A stretch of DNA of 64,000 bases from Pseudonocardia thermophila. Its GTDB lineage: Bacteria > Actinomycetota > Actinomycetes > Mycobacteriales > Pseudonocardiaceae. Positions 8,026 to 16,391 of this stretch are shown piece by piece; the stretch's first letter is position 1, and each line of letters begins with the position of its first letter. The DNA is taken from contig NZ_FRAP01000009.1 of the NCBI RefSeq assembly GCF_900142365.1, positions 150,105-214,104 on the forward strand, given 5' to 3'. The notes beneath the pieces were generated by a model. The model had not been told where the DNA came from. It saw only the letters and a list, made by a program, of their open reading frames with translations, and did not search any database. The position numbers were made by a program, and so were the translations under genes.

Positions 8026-10776
8026 GTGCGCCGAGTCCTCTTCGCGGTCGCCGCCGCCCTCGGCGTGCTGGCGTTCTCCGCAGCGCCCGCGTACGCGACC
8101 GCCACCCCCTCGCCGGCCCCCGCTCCCCCGCCCAATGCGACCGAGCAGCGCATCGAGGTGCCCGCCGGCCCGGGTGAACAGGGGACGGTGGAGCTCGACA
8201 CCACCCTCTACCTGCCGGAGACGACCCCGGCACCGGCGGTGCTGGTCGCGCACGGGTTCGGCGGGAGCAAGACCTCCGTCGACTCCGACGCGCGCGAGCT
8301 GGTCGCGCGCGGCTTCGTCGTGCTCACGTGGTCGGCGCGCGGCTTCGGCGCGAGCGGCGGGAAGATCGGGCTGAACTCGCCCGACCACGAGATCGCCGAT
8401 GCGCAGCGGCTCCTCGACTGGCTGGCGCAGCGGCCGGAGGTCCGGCTGGACGGCCCCGGCGACCCGCGGGTCGGCGTCACCGGCGGCTCCTACGGCGGCG
8501 CGCTGTCGCTGCTGCTGGCCGGCTACGACCAGCGCGTCGACGCGATCGCGCCGGTGATCACCTGGAACGACCTGGGCCAGGCCCTGTTCCCGAACGCGGC
8601 CACGCCGACGGACCTGCCGGTCGACACGCCCGCGCGCACCGCGTTCGCCCCGGACGGGGTGTTCAAGCGCGGCTGGGCCGGGGTGTTCTTCTCCGCCGGG
8701 CTCGGTCCGGCGCAGCGCGGCGGGGCCACCCCGACCGGCCCGGCGACCTGCGGCCGGTTCCGCGAGGAGATCTGCGTCGGCTACACCGAGGCCGCGACGA
8801 CCGGCCGCCCCTCCCCCGCGCTGACCGAGCTGCTGCGACTGTCCTCCCCCGCATCGGTCACCGACCGGATCACCGCACCCACCCTGCTCGTCCAGGGCGA
8901 GGCCGACACGCTGTTCGGGCTCGACCACGCCGACGCCAACGCCCGTCAGATCGCCGCCAACGGCACCCCGGTGTCGATGGTCTGGTTCGCCGGTGGGCAC
9001 GACGGTGCCCAGCCCGACGCCGCCACCCGCGCGCGGATCGGTGACTGGTTCGACCAGCACCTCGCCGGGAAGGCGCCGCAGGGCGAGCAGAGCACGTTCC
9101 GCTACGCCGTGCAGAGCGGGATCCGCGCCGGCAGCACCACCCCGACCGGACGCACCGTGCACGCCGATGCCTACCCGGGCATCGACGGCGCGGCGCCCGT
9201 CACCGAGGTGCGGCAGCACCTGCAGGGCGACCCGCAGCCGGTGCTGAACCCGGCGGGCGGCAACCCGGCCGCGCTCACGTCGCTGCCCGGCCTGGGCGGT
9301 GCGCTCGGCAACGCCGCGGGCCGAGTGGCCGCGCTGACCTCCGAGCTGCCGGGGCAGTCGGCGCAGTTCCGCACAGCGCCGCTGGAGCAGCAGCTGCTGC
9401 TCGCCGGGGCCCCGCGGGTCAAGCTCACCGTCTCGCGGATCCCCGGCCAACCCGCCGGCGACGAAGCGGTGCTGTTCGGCAAGGTCTACGAGGTCACGCA
9501 GGACGGCACCCGCACGCTGCTCGGCGGTGCGGTGGCCCCCGTCCGGGTACCGGTGCCCCAGTCCGGCCCGGCGAGCGTCACGGTCACGCTGCCCGCGGTG
9601 GTCGCGCCGATCGAGGCGGGCAACCAGCTGCTCGTGTCGTTCTCCACGACCGACCAGGGCTTCGCGGGCAGCACGGCGCCTGCCGTGTGGCAGGTCGGTG
9701 TCGAAGGTGAGCTCCTCGTCCCGACGGTGCCCGGCCGCTCGGTCGCGCCCAACACCGTGCCGCTCGGGCCGGCGATCGGGATCGGGATCGTGCTGGCCGT
9801 CGTACTCGTCGTCTGGCTGGTGTTCCGGCTGCGCCGCCGTCCGGCCGACGTCGAACCGGACCCGCACGCCCCACCCCTGGTCATCGAGGGGCTCGCCAAG
9901 ACGTACAAGAACGGGTTCACGGCGGTGCGGGACGTGTCGTTCACCGTCGAGCGCGGCATGGTCCTGGGGCTGCTCGGCCCGAACGGCGCCGGCAAGACCA
10001 CCGTGCTGCGCATGCTGATGGGCCTCATCCGGCCCACCGCCGGCAGGATCACCGCGTTCGGCGCCCCCGTGGGACCCGGCGCACCGGTGCTGGCCGACAT
10101 CGGCGCGTTCGTCGAGGGGCCCGGGTTCCTGCCGCACCTGTCCGGCACGGAGAACCTGCGGCTGTACTGGGCGGCGACCGGGCGGCCCGCCGACGAGGCG
10201 CACCTCGAGGAAGCGCTGGAGATCGCCGGACTGGGCGACTCGATCCACCGCCGCGTCGGCACGTACAGCCAGGGCATGCGTCAGCGGCTCGCGATCGCCC
10301 AAGCCATGCTCGGGCTGCCCGACCTGCTGGTCCTCGACGAACCGACCAACGGACTCGACCCGCCGCAGATCCACGCGATGCGCGACGTGCTGCGCCGCTA
10401 CGCCGCCGGTGGGCGGACCGTGCTGGTGTCCAGCCACCTGCTCGCCGAGGTGGAGCAGACCTGTACGCACGTCGTCGTCATGCACCACGGCGTCGTCGTC
10501 GCGACGGGCAGCGTCGAGGACGTGATCGCGGGCGGCGGTGCGGCGTCGTTCACCGTCGACGCGCCGGAACGCGCGGCCGAGGTGCTCGCGTCCCTCGACG
10601 GGGTCCGTGACGTCGCCGTGGACGGCAGCGCGGTGCACGCGATGCTCAACGGCATGCCGCGCGCGGCCGCGGTCCGGGCGTTGGTCGGGGCGGGGGTCGA
10701 CGTCGCGGCGGTCGGGCCGCGGCGCCGACTCGAGGACGCGTTCCTGCAGCTCGTCGGAGAGGACACCACGCCGTGA
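8026..10776 (+). CDS. Secreted S15/CocE-like hydrolase fused through a TM helix to an ABC ATPase
   Basis: A 916-aa fusion. Residues 1-26 look like a signal peptide (ending PAYA). Residues about 40-360 form an alpha/beta hydrolase of the Xaa-Pro dipeptidyl-peptidase/CocE type: nucleophile elbow GGSYGG at 153-158, a later acidic residue in QGEADTLFG, and His in FAGGHDG. A beta-rich segment follows to about 570, as in S15 C-terminal domains, then one membrane helix near 580-603 with RLRRRP behind it. From about 620 there is an ABC-2-type ATPase: Walker A GPNGAGKTT near 651, signature YSQGMRQR near 747, Walker B LLVLDEP near 767. Topology puts the hydrolase outside and the ATPase inside. The permease gene overlaps by 4 bp. 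Substrate unknown; the start is GTG. Confidence 0.88.
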   Translation: MRRVLFAVAAALGVLAFSAAPAYATATPSPAPAPPPNATEQRIEVPAGPGEQGTVELDTTLYLPETTPAPAVLVAHGFGGSKTSVDSDARELVARGFVVLTWSARGFGASGGKIGLNSPDHEIADAQRLLDWLAQRPEVRLDGPGDPRVGVTGGSYGGALSLLLAGYDQRVDAIAPVITWNDLGQALFPNAATPTDLPVDTPARTAFAPDGVFKRGWAGVFFSAGLGPAQRGGATPTGPATCGRFREEICVGYTEAATTGRPSPALTELLRLSSPASVTDRITAPTLLVQGEADTLFGLDHADANARQIAANGTPVSMVWFAGGHDGAQPDAATRARIGDWFDQHLAGKAPQGEQSTFRYAVQSGIRAGSTTPTGRTVHADAYPGIDGAAPVTEVRQHLQGDPQPVLNPAGGNPAALTSLPGLGGALGNAAGRVAALTSELPGQSAQFRTAPLEQQLLLAGAPRVKLTVSRIPGQPAGDEAVLFGKVYEVTQDGTRTLLGGAVAPVRVPVPQSGPASVTVTLPAVVAPIEAGNQLLVSFSTTDQGFAGSTAPAVWQVGVEGELLVPTVPGRSVAPNTVPLGPAIGIGIVLAVVLVVWLVFRLRRRPADVEPDPHAPPLVIEGLAKTYKNGFTAVRDVSFTVERGMVLGLLGPNGAGKTTVLRMLMGLIRPTAGRITAFGAPVGPGAPVLADIGAFVEGPGFLPHLSGTENLRLYWAATGRPADEAHLEEALEIAGLGDSIHRRVGTYSQGMRQRLAIAQAMLGLPDLLVLDEPTNGLDPPQIHAMRDVLRRYAAGGRTVLVSSHLLAEVEQTCTHVVVMHHGVVVATGSVEDVIAGGGAASFTVDAPERAAEVLASLDGVRDVAVDGSAVHAMLNGMPRAAAVRALVGAGVDVAAVGPRRRLEDAFLQLVGEDTTP

Positions 10777-11621
10777 GCGGAACGACCACGCAGCCGACGG
10801 TGCGGATGGACCGCACGCTGCCGATCCGGGTGGAGCTGCGCCGCCAGCTGCTGCGCCGCCGCACCCAGGTGGCGTTCGGGCTGATCGCGGCGCTGCCGGT
10901 GATCCTGTGGTTCGCGTTCACCGTGGCGCCGGCCGGGCCGCCGTCCGGGTCGCTCAACCTCGTCGACCTGGCCAAGAGCAGTGGCGGCAACTTCGCCGTG
11001 TTCGCGCTGTTCGCCTCGGCGTCGTTCCTGCTCGTCGTGGTGGTGGCGTTGTTCTTCGGCGACACCGTGGCAGCGGAGGCGTCGTGGTCGAGCCTGCGGT
11101 ACCTGCTCGCCGCGCCGATCCCGCGGGCCAGGCTGGTGCGGCAGAAGGCGATCGTCGCCGCGGTGCTGTCCTTCGCGGCGATCGTGCTGCTGCCGGTCGT
11201 CGCGCTGGTGGTGGGGTCGATCGCCTACGGCGTCGGTGACCTCGTCAGCCCCACCGGCGAGTCGCTGTCGTTCTGGACGGGCGCGGGGCGGGTGCTGCTC
11301 GGCGCGGTCTACCTGTTCCTGTACCTGGGCTGGGTGGCCGGGCTGGCGCTGCTGCTGTCGGTGTCGACCGATGCGCCGCTGGGCGCCGTCGGCGGGACCG
11401 TGATGGTGGCGATCGTGTCGCAGATCCTCGACCAGATCACCGCGCTGGAGGGACTGCGCGACTACCTGCCCACCCACTACGGCACGGCCTGGGCGAACCT
11501 GCTGGCCACCGACGTCGACTGGGACACGATGACCCGCGGCGTCTTCTCGTCGCTGATCTACGCCGCGGTGCTCGGCGGGCTCGCGGTCTGGCGGTTCACG
11601 CGGAAGGACATCACCAGCTGA
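10773..11621 (+). CDS. ABC-2 type permease partner of the hydrolase-ATPase fusion
   Basis: Membrane subunit (282 aa, about six hydrophobic segments) of an ABC-2 exporter. Features are the early SLRYLLAAPIPRARLVRQKAIVA motif typical of ABC-2 permeases and a long central run of membrane helices. GTG 10773 overlaps the fusion's TGA, so the two are translationally coupled and form one complex. Known relatives export peptides, lipids or drugs; the cargo here is not visible. Confidence 0.87.
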   Translation: MSGTTTQPTVRMDRTLPIRVELRRQLLRRRTQVAFGLIAALPVILWFAFTVAPAGPPSGSLNLVDLAKSSGGNFAVFALFASASFLLVVVVALFFGDTVAAEASWSSLRYLLAAPIPRARLVRQKAIVAAVLSFAAIVLLPVVALVVGSIAYGVGDLVSPTGESLSFWTGAGRVLLGAVYLFLYLGWVAGLALLLSVSTDAPLGAVGGTVMVAIVSQILDQITALEGLRDYLPTHYGTAWANLLATDVDWDTMTRGVFSSLIYAAVLGGLAVWRFTRKDITS

Positions 11622-11636
11622 GGCCGGATCGCGCCG

Positions 11637-11990
11637 TGCGGCGAGTCCCGCGTCCCGTCGGGCGAGTCGCGCGAACGGTCCGAGTCCCGCACCCTGGCCG
11701 GTGAGCTGCGCGTCCGGTGTGCCCGGTGCGGATGTCGTGTAGTCCGTGCGGGGAACGCGCAGCTCACGAGCTCCGTCCTCGGTGCTCAGCGGGCCCGGAC
11801 TCCGTGGTCGCGCCCCAACGCAGGACTCGCCGCGCCGCGTGCGGGACTCGCGAGACCATTCGCGCGACTCGCCGCGCCGCGTGCACGACCCGCCGGACCA
11901 ACCGCGGGACTCGCGAGACCGAACGCGGGACACGTGGGGCCGTGTGCGCGACTCGCGGGACCCGAACGCAGGACTCGCCGATCCCGCGCG
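11637..11990. repeat. Array of degenerate 21-bp repeats, with an inversion, between convergent genes
   Basis: Copies of the word GCGAGTCSCGC recur at 11643, 11664, 11682 and 11703 in plus orientation. After a spacer, the reverse form GCGGGACTCGC recurs at 11824, 11845, 11866, 11887, 11908, 11929, 11950 and 11972. Nearly every step is exactly 21 bp. The array fills the gap between the convergent ABC-2 permease and sigma-factor genes. The open frames crossing it only give seven-residue shadows of the repeat. See also 20548-20675 and 50660-50800. Confidence 0.85.
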
Positions 11991-11992
11991 GC

Positions 11993-13183
11993 TCAGCTCA
12001 GTTCGGCCAGTCGCTTCTGCAGGAACGCCCGCTCCGCGTCGTTCCCGGCGAGCGCGACAGCCTCCGCGTACGCCGCCCGGGCCGCATCGACCCGGCCGAG
12101 CCGCACCAGCAGCTCAGCCTTCGTAGCGGGCAGCAGGTGGTAGCCGGGCAGCTCCAGCTCTTCGACGACGGCCAGCGCCGCCTCCGGGCCGTGCACCTCG
12201 GCGACGGCGACGGCCCGGTTCAGCGCGACGATCGGGGTCGGTGTGAACTGCAGCAGTTGGTCGTACAGCGCCAGCACCTGCCGCCAGTCCGTGGTGGGCC
12301 CATCGGTGTGGACAGCGTTGATGGCGGCCTGGATCTGGTACGGGCCGGGCCGGTTGCGGCGCAGGCACTCGCGCACGATCGCGTGCCCCTCGGCGATCAT
12401 CGCGCGATCCCACAGCGAGCGGTCCTGCTCGGCCAGCGTCACCAGCTCCCCCGACGGCCCGACGCGCGCCGGTCGGCGGGCCTCGCTGAGCAGCAGGAGC
12501 GCGAGCAGCCCGAGCACCTCGGGCTCGTCCGGCATCAGCGACGCGAGTTCGCGGGCCAGCCGCAGCGCCTCCCGGCACAGGTCGGCCCGCACGAGCTCGC
12601 CCCTCGATGCCGTGTAACCCTCGTTGAAGATCAGGTAGAGCACGGTGAGCACGGGCGGCAACCGGGCGGGCAGCTCGGCCTCCGTCGGGACCCGGTACGG
12701 GATGCGGGCGTCGCGGATCTTCTTCTTCGCCCGCACGATCCGCTGCGAGATCGTGGCCTCGGGCACGAGGTAGGCACGGGCGATCTGGGGGACCTCCAGC
12801 CCGCCGAGCAGCCGCAGTGTGAGCGCGGTCTGCGCCAGCGGCGACAGCGAGGGGTGGCAACAGGTGAAGATCAGGCGCAGCTGGTCGTCGCGCACCGGTC
12901 CCACCTCCTCGGGCTCGTCGTCGCCGCGGTGCAGCAGCAGGGCCTGCACGTGGCGTGCCTCGCGGGTGGACTCCCGGCGGATCCGGTCGATGGCTCGGTT
13001 GCGGGCGGTGGTGACGATCCAGGCGCCCGGGTTGGGCGGCAGCTCCGCCCACTTCTGCACCGCGATCGTGAACGCGTCCTGGACGGCCTCCTCGGCGAGC
13101 GAGATGTCGCCGAGGAGGCGGGTCAAGGTGGCGACGCAGCGGCCGTACTCGGCCCGGTAGACGCTCGCGAGATCGGTGGGCAT
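11993..13183 (-). CDS. ECF sigma factor of the ECF42 type with TPR-like C-terminal extension
   Basis: RNA polymerase sigma factor, 396 aa. The first about 180 residues hold sigma region 2 (YRAEYGRCVATLTRLLGDISLAEEAVQDAF, then NPGAWIVTTARNRAIDRIRR) and region 4 (QTALTLRLLGGLEVPQIARAYLVPEATISQRIVRAKKKI). The rest is the long helical extension (DUF6596/TPR-like; RADLCREALRLARELASL and later repeats) that marks ECF42. That family is known to be encoded with DGPF/YCII proteins and to lack a classic anti-sigma factor, with the extension controlling activity. Both neighbours here are DGPF proteins. ATG 13183 overlaps the stop of the second one. No clear TGTCGA-type target promoter was found in front of the operon. 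Confidence 0.9.
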   Translation of the reverse strand: MPTDLASVYRAEYGRCVATLTRLLGDISLAEEAVQDAFTIAVQKWAELPPNPGAWIVTTARNRAIDRIRRESTREARHVQALLLHRGDDEPEEVGPVRDDQLRLIFTCCHPSLSPLAQTALTLRLLGGLEVPQIARAYLVPEATISQRIVRAKKKIRDARIPYRVPTEAELPARLPPVLTVLYLIFNEGYTASRGELVRADLCREALRLARELASLMPDEPEVLGLLALLLLSEARRPARVGPSGELVTLAEQDRSLWDRAMIAEGHAIVRECLRRNRPGPYQIQAAINAVHTDGPTTDWRQVLALYDQLLQFTPTPIVALNRAVAVAEVHGPEAALAVVEELELPGYHLLPATKAELLVRLGRVDAARAAYAEAVALAGNDAERAFLQKRLAELS

Positions 13184-13536
13184 CAGCCCTGGCTGAGCTC
13201 GTCGAACGAGCGCACCTCGATCGGCGCCGCACAGGCCTCCGCGCAGCGCCGGGCCCACTCGAGCGCCTCGGCCCGGTCGGCGACGTCGATGACCCAGAAA
13301 CCGCCGAGCTGTTCCTTCGTCTCGATGAACGGGCCGTCGGTCATCGTCACGGCGCCGCTCTCGATGCGGACCACGGTGGCGGTGTCCGGGTCGGTCAGCC
13401 CGCCGCCGAACACCCAGACGCCCTGGGCCCGCATGTCGTCGTTGACCACCTCCACCCGGGCGACGGACTCGTCCCACTCGGCACCGGTGGGCAGGGGGAC
13501 GCTCCAGTCGTTCTGGACGGCCAGCATGAAGCGCAC
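13183..13536 (-). CDS. YCII/DGPF domain protein 2
   Basis: Small (117 aa) ferredoxin-like YCII-family protein. It has the family signature TMTDGPFIETKEQLGGFWVIDVADRAEALEWARR near the middle, where DGPF gives the name, and a C-terminal IEVRSF block. GTG 13536 gives the typical start MRFMLAVQ and has GAGGAG upstream; a GTG eight bases earlier is too close to that site. The biochemical role is unknown. Family members are the usual regulatory targets and genomic partners of ECF42 sigma factors. It is 14 bp behind its paralogue and overlaps the sigma-factor gene. Confidence 0.88.
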   Translation of the reverse strand: MRFMLAVQNDWSVPLPTGAEWDESVARVEVVNDDMRAQGVWVFGGGLTDPDTATVVRIESGAVTMTDGPFIETKEQLGGFWVIDVADRAEALEWARRCAEACAAPIEVRSFDELSQG

Positions 13537-13550
13537 GTCGATCACTCCTC

Positions 13551-13895
13551 TCAGGCGAGCCCGTCGAAGGGCCGGACCTCGATGGGGGCGCGGCAGGCCG
13601 TGGTGGCCTTCTCGGCCCACGCGAGCGCGGCGTCGAGATCGGCCACCTCGATCACCCAGAACCCGGCGAGGTGCTCCTTGGTCTCGACGAACGGCCCGTC
13701 GGTGGTCGTGACGGCGCCGTCGCGCGCACGGACCACGGTGGCGGTCTCGGGTGGCCGCAGCCCGCCGGCGAACACCCAGACTCCCTGCTCCTTCATCTCG
13801 TCGTTGATCGCACCGGTGCGGGCGAGCATCTCCTGGAACTCGGCGTCGGACAGCTGCACGGACTCGTCGTTGATGACGCTCAGCAGGTAGTTCAC
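13551..13895 (-). CDS. YCII/DGPF domain protein 1
   Basis: First gene of the ECF42 operon, 114 aa. The signature is TTTDGPFVETKEHLAGFWVIEVADLDAALAWAEK, then IEVRPF. It is about half identical by eye to the next gene, so the two arose by duplication. GTG 13895 is preceded by GAGGAG and begins MNYLLSV, the family's normal N-terminus. Function unknown; the partner sigma factor probably controls the operon (family knowledge). Confidence 0.88.
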   Translation of the reverse strand: MNYLLSVINDESVQLSDAEFQEMLARTGAINDEMKEQGVWVFAGGLRPPETATVVRARDGAVTTTDGPFVETKEHLAGFWVIEVADLDAALAWAEKATTACRAPIEVRPFDGLA

Positions 13896-13924
13896 GGCTT
13901 CTCCTCGATGTCGGGACGAACGGG

Positions 13925-14338
13925 TCAGGGCAGGCGTCGAGCGACGGAGGGAACCACGATGGCAGCTGCGGCGACGTGCGTCAGCATGAGCAGCAGCCGG
14001 GTCGACGCGGCGGCGGCGACGATCAGGTCGGGCACGAACGACAGCACGGTCAGCGCGCCCGTGGTGCGGATCCACGCGGTGCGCGGGCTGCGGGCGAAAC
14101 GACGCAGCGCCGCAGCGATGACCAGCCCGATCACGCAGCAGATGACGGTCAGCACGGCGAACCCGGAGAGCGGGATCTCAGCGCCGCCGACGGCGGTGCT
14201 GATGCCGAGGGTCTGGCCTGCCGCGGCGACGAGCACGGCTGCGGCGGCCCCGCCGGCGGTGGCGGCCGCGCCCGTCAACAGCAATGAGCCGAACGACGGG
14301 GCGGTGCGAACAGTGGGGGCGGAAACGGTCGTGGTCAC
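13925..14338 (-). CDS. DUF6069 family four-helix membrane protein
   Basis: Integral membrane protein of 137 aa with four hydrophobic segments (about 18-40, 50-72, 85-105, 112-132). The arrangement and words such as PLSGFAVLTVICCVIGLVIA and TGALTVLSFVPDL match the actinobacterial DUF6069 family, whose function is unknown. GTG 14338 has GGAGG seven bases upstream. It is odd that the same frame stays open upstream into the YdeI-like sequence with no stop between them. The gene ends 29 bp before the DGPF operon start and could be co-transcribed with it. Confidence 0.75.
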   Translation of the reverse strand: MTTTVSAPTVRTAPSFGSLLLTGAAATAGGAAAAVLVAAAGQTLGISTAVGGAEIPLSGFAVLTVICCVIGLVIAAALRRFARSPRTAWIRTTGALTVLSFVPDLIVAAAASTRLLLMLTHVAAAAIVVPSVARRLP

Positions 14339-14339
14339 G

Positions 14340-15017
14340 GGAACCTCCGGTGCGGTGCGGGGAGCGGCGGGGTGCCCCTCCCTCGCCCTGTCCACGAACG
14401 CGCCCCGGCCCGTTCGACACCGGCCGGAAGGATTTCCGGGAATTCCGCTCTGTGGGGTCAGCCCGTGCGCGGCCTTCTCGGCCGTCGTGGTGATCCGCGC
14501 GGCCCTGGTGGCGGGCCGTTTCGCGGTGACGATCCAGAGCAGGATCGCGCGGCGCACCGACGGCGGGAACGCGTCGAAGCGCTCCCGCGCGGGCGGGTTC
14601 GCGGCCAGCGCATCGGCGAGGTCCTGGGGCACGACGAGGTCCTCGACGCCGTCGAGCAGTGTCCAGCTGCCGTCCGCCTTCGCCGCGTCGACCACGGCCT
14701 GCCCGGCCGGGGTCATCAGCCCGGCAGCGGTGAGCCGCTCGATCCGCGCCTTGGTGGTGCGCGCCCAGCCGCTACCGCGTCTGCGCGGGGCGTACCAGAT
14801 CATCCTCCGCTCGTCGTCGAGCCGCTTCGCGGTGCTGTCGACCCAGCCGAAGCACAGCACCTGCTCGACGCACTCCTCGTAGCCGAGGGTGGGCCCGTCC
14901 GCGGAGCGCTTGTAGGTGACGAGCCGGACGCCGCTGCCGCGGGCGTGGTTCTCGGCGAGCCAGGCCCGCCATTCCCCCGATCGTCGCCGGCTGGATCCGC
15001 TCTGCGTCGTCGCGCAC
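14340..15017 (-). pseudogene. YdeI/OmpD-associated family protein, frameshifted near the N-terminus
   Basis: The sequence is clearly YdeI-like: WRAWLAENHARGSG, then YEECVEQVLCFGWVDSTAKRLDDERRMIWYAPRRRGSGWARTTKARIERL and RRAILLWIVTAKRPATRAARI. The expected start (GTG 15017, reading VRDDAERIQPATIG) is in another frame from the rest. Removing one base from the C5 run at 14974-14978 would join them as IGEWRAW. So either the gene carries a one-base insertion or the assembly has a homopolymer error. At the other end there is no stop; the frame passes straight into the DUF6069 gene. Function of the family is poorly known. Confidence 0.7.
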
Positions 15018-15022
15018 GCAGC

Positions 15023-15055
15023 GATGCTGGCAGGACCCGGATGCTGGCAGAACCC
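15023..15055. repeat. Two direct repeats of GATGCTGGCAGRACCC
   Basis: Two 16-bp copies with one mismatch, spaced 17 bp, lie in the short divergent gap between the YdeI-like gene and the first AIM24 gene. The position would suit a regulator-binding site, but no dyad symmetry is seen, so this may be a simple duplication. Confidence 0.5.
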
Positions 15056-15115
15056 GCCGACGATCAGCAGGGTGATCGGGAGAGGGAGATCGGCTCGTGT
15101 GCCAGGATCGCGGAC

Positions 15116-15739
15116 ATGCAGTCGTTCCGGCTCGAGAGTCCCCGCATGCTGGCGGTGGACATCTCCGGCGACACGATCCGCGCGGCGACGGGGTCGATGG
15201 TCGCCTACACCGGCCAGGTGCAGTTCAAGCACGCCGGCATGGGCGGCGGTGACGGCCTCCTCGCCGGCCTCAAGCGGCGCGCGACGGGCGAATCGCTGTC
15301 GATGATGGCGTGCTCGGGCACCGGTACCGTCTGGTTCGCCAAGGACGCGATGGACGTGATCATCATCGAGCTGGCCGGCGACACCCTGAAGGCCGAGTCC
15401 GAGCAGCTCCTGGCCCTGTCGGACAAGCTCACGACGGACGTCGCGTTCGCCGGGCTCCGCGGCATGTCCTCGGGGCAGGGCCTGTTCACGACGTCGGTGA
15501 CCGGGTACGGCACCGTGGCGCTGCTGTCGGCGGGCGGGCCACCGATCGCACTGGAGGTGACCCCGCAGTACCCGCTGGTGGTCGACAAGGACGCATACAT
15601 CGCCAGCCGCGGTCAGCTCAACCAGACCGTCGTCACCGACGTGTCGTGGCGCAACCTGATCGGTGAGTCCAGCGGCGAGGCGTTCTCCCTGCGCTTCGAC
15701 GGCCACGGCGTCGTCTACATCCAGCCCGAGGAGCGCTGA
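15116..15739 (+). CDS. AIM24 family protein 1
   Basis: First of three consecutive AIM24 (DUF124) paralogues, 207 aa. It has the beta-rich family pattern: MLAVDISGDTIRAATGSMVAYTG at the start, SGTGTVWFA, then GQGLFTTSVTGYGTVALL and a closing SGEAFSLRFDGHGVVYIQP. No signal peptide or membrane helix. AIM24 in yeast mitochondria stabilises membrane organisation; bacterial function is unknown. ATG 15116 has only a weak ribosome site. Ends 1 bp before the next start. Confidence 0.85.
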   Translation: MQSFRLESPRMLAVDISGDTIRAATGSMVAYTGQVQFKHAGMGGGDGLLAGLKRRATGESLSMMACSGTGTVWFAKDAMDVIIIELAGDTLKAESEQLLALSDKLTTDVAFAGLRGMSSGQGLFTTSVTGYGTVALLSAGGPPIALEVTPQYPLVVDKDAYIASRGQLNQTVVTDVSWRNLIGESSGEAFSLRFDGHGVVYIQPEER

Positions 15740-15740
15740 C

Positions 15741-16391
15741 GTGGGTTTCTCGGCGGTCAACAGCAAGGTGATCGCGGCGCCGGTGGAGCCGGGCCGCGAG
15801 GTGCTCGCCCGGCGCGGGGCGATGCTCGCCTACACCGGCGCCGTCACCTTCTCCCCCGTGCACCTGGGCAGCGGCGGGATCGGCGGGTTCGCCGGGCGGA
15901 TGGTGTCCGGCGAGCAGGTGCCGATGATGGTCGCTCAGGGCCAGGGCACCGTCTACTACGGCTACCGGGGCCTGTACGTCACGATCATCGAGCTGGACGG
16001 CAGCGGTCCGCTCTCCGTCGAAGCCGACCGGCTGCTCGCCCACGACGCCGCGCTGCAGTCGACGGTGGTGTTCCTCGGGCAGCAGGGTGGCATCCGGGGT
16101 GCGGTGCGCGGCGCGGTGAGCGGGCAGGGCCTGTTCACCACCCAGTTGCACGGCTACGGTTCGGCCGCGGTGGTCTCGCACGGCGGCACGATCGCGGTGC
16201 CGGTCGGGCCGGCCGGCCCGGTGTCGGTGGACCCGCAGGCCTACGTCGCGCACGTGGGGCACGTCGACGTCGACATCTCCGCGTCGGTGAGCTGGCGCGA
16301 CGCCGTGGGCCGCGGCTCCGGCGAGGCGATCCAGCTCAAGTGCACCGGCACCGGCACCGTCTACGTCCAGGCATCGGAGCAGAAGATATGA
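15741..16391 (+). CDS. AIM24 family protein 2
   Basis: Second AIM24 paralogue, 216 aa. Matching blocks: GREVLARRGAMLAYTGAVTF, QGQGTVYYG, then SGQGLFTTQLHGYGSAAVVS and GSGEAIQLKCTGTGTVYVQAS. GTG 15741 is favoured because GAGGAG at the end of the preceding gene serves as its ribosome site and the stop is only 1 bp away. Cytoplasmic by prediction; role unknown. It overlaps the third paralogue by 4 bp. Confidence 0.85.
   Translation: MGFSAVNSKVIAAPVEPGREVLARRGAMLAYTGAVTFSPVHLGSGGIGGFAGRMVSGEQVPMMVAQGQGTVYYGYRGLYVTIIELDGSGPLSVEADRLLAHDAALQSTVVFLGQQGGIRGAVRGAVSGQGLFTTQLHGYGSAAVVSHGGTIAVPVGPAGPVSVDPQAYVAHVGHVDVDISASVSWRDAVGRGSGEAIQLKCTGTGTVYVQASEQKI

Noticed and set aside
7597..10638. A 1013-codon minus-strand frame opposite the hydrolase-ABC fusion
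   Set aside because: No recognisable domain and low-complexity composition; the plus strand carries intact motifs.
11637..11990. CRISPR array
   Set aside because: Units are contiguous at 21 bp with no unique spacers of 30 bp or so, copies are degenerate and partly inverted, and there are no cas genes.
11717..13711. A long plus-strand frame starting in the 21-bp array, with a seven-residue repeat
   Set aside because: The seven-residue periodicity is only the 21-bp DNA repeat translated; the frame then runs antisense to the sigma factor.
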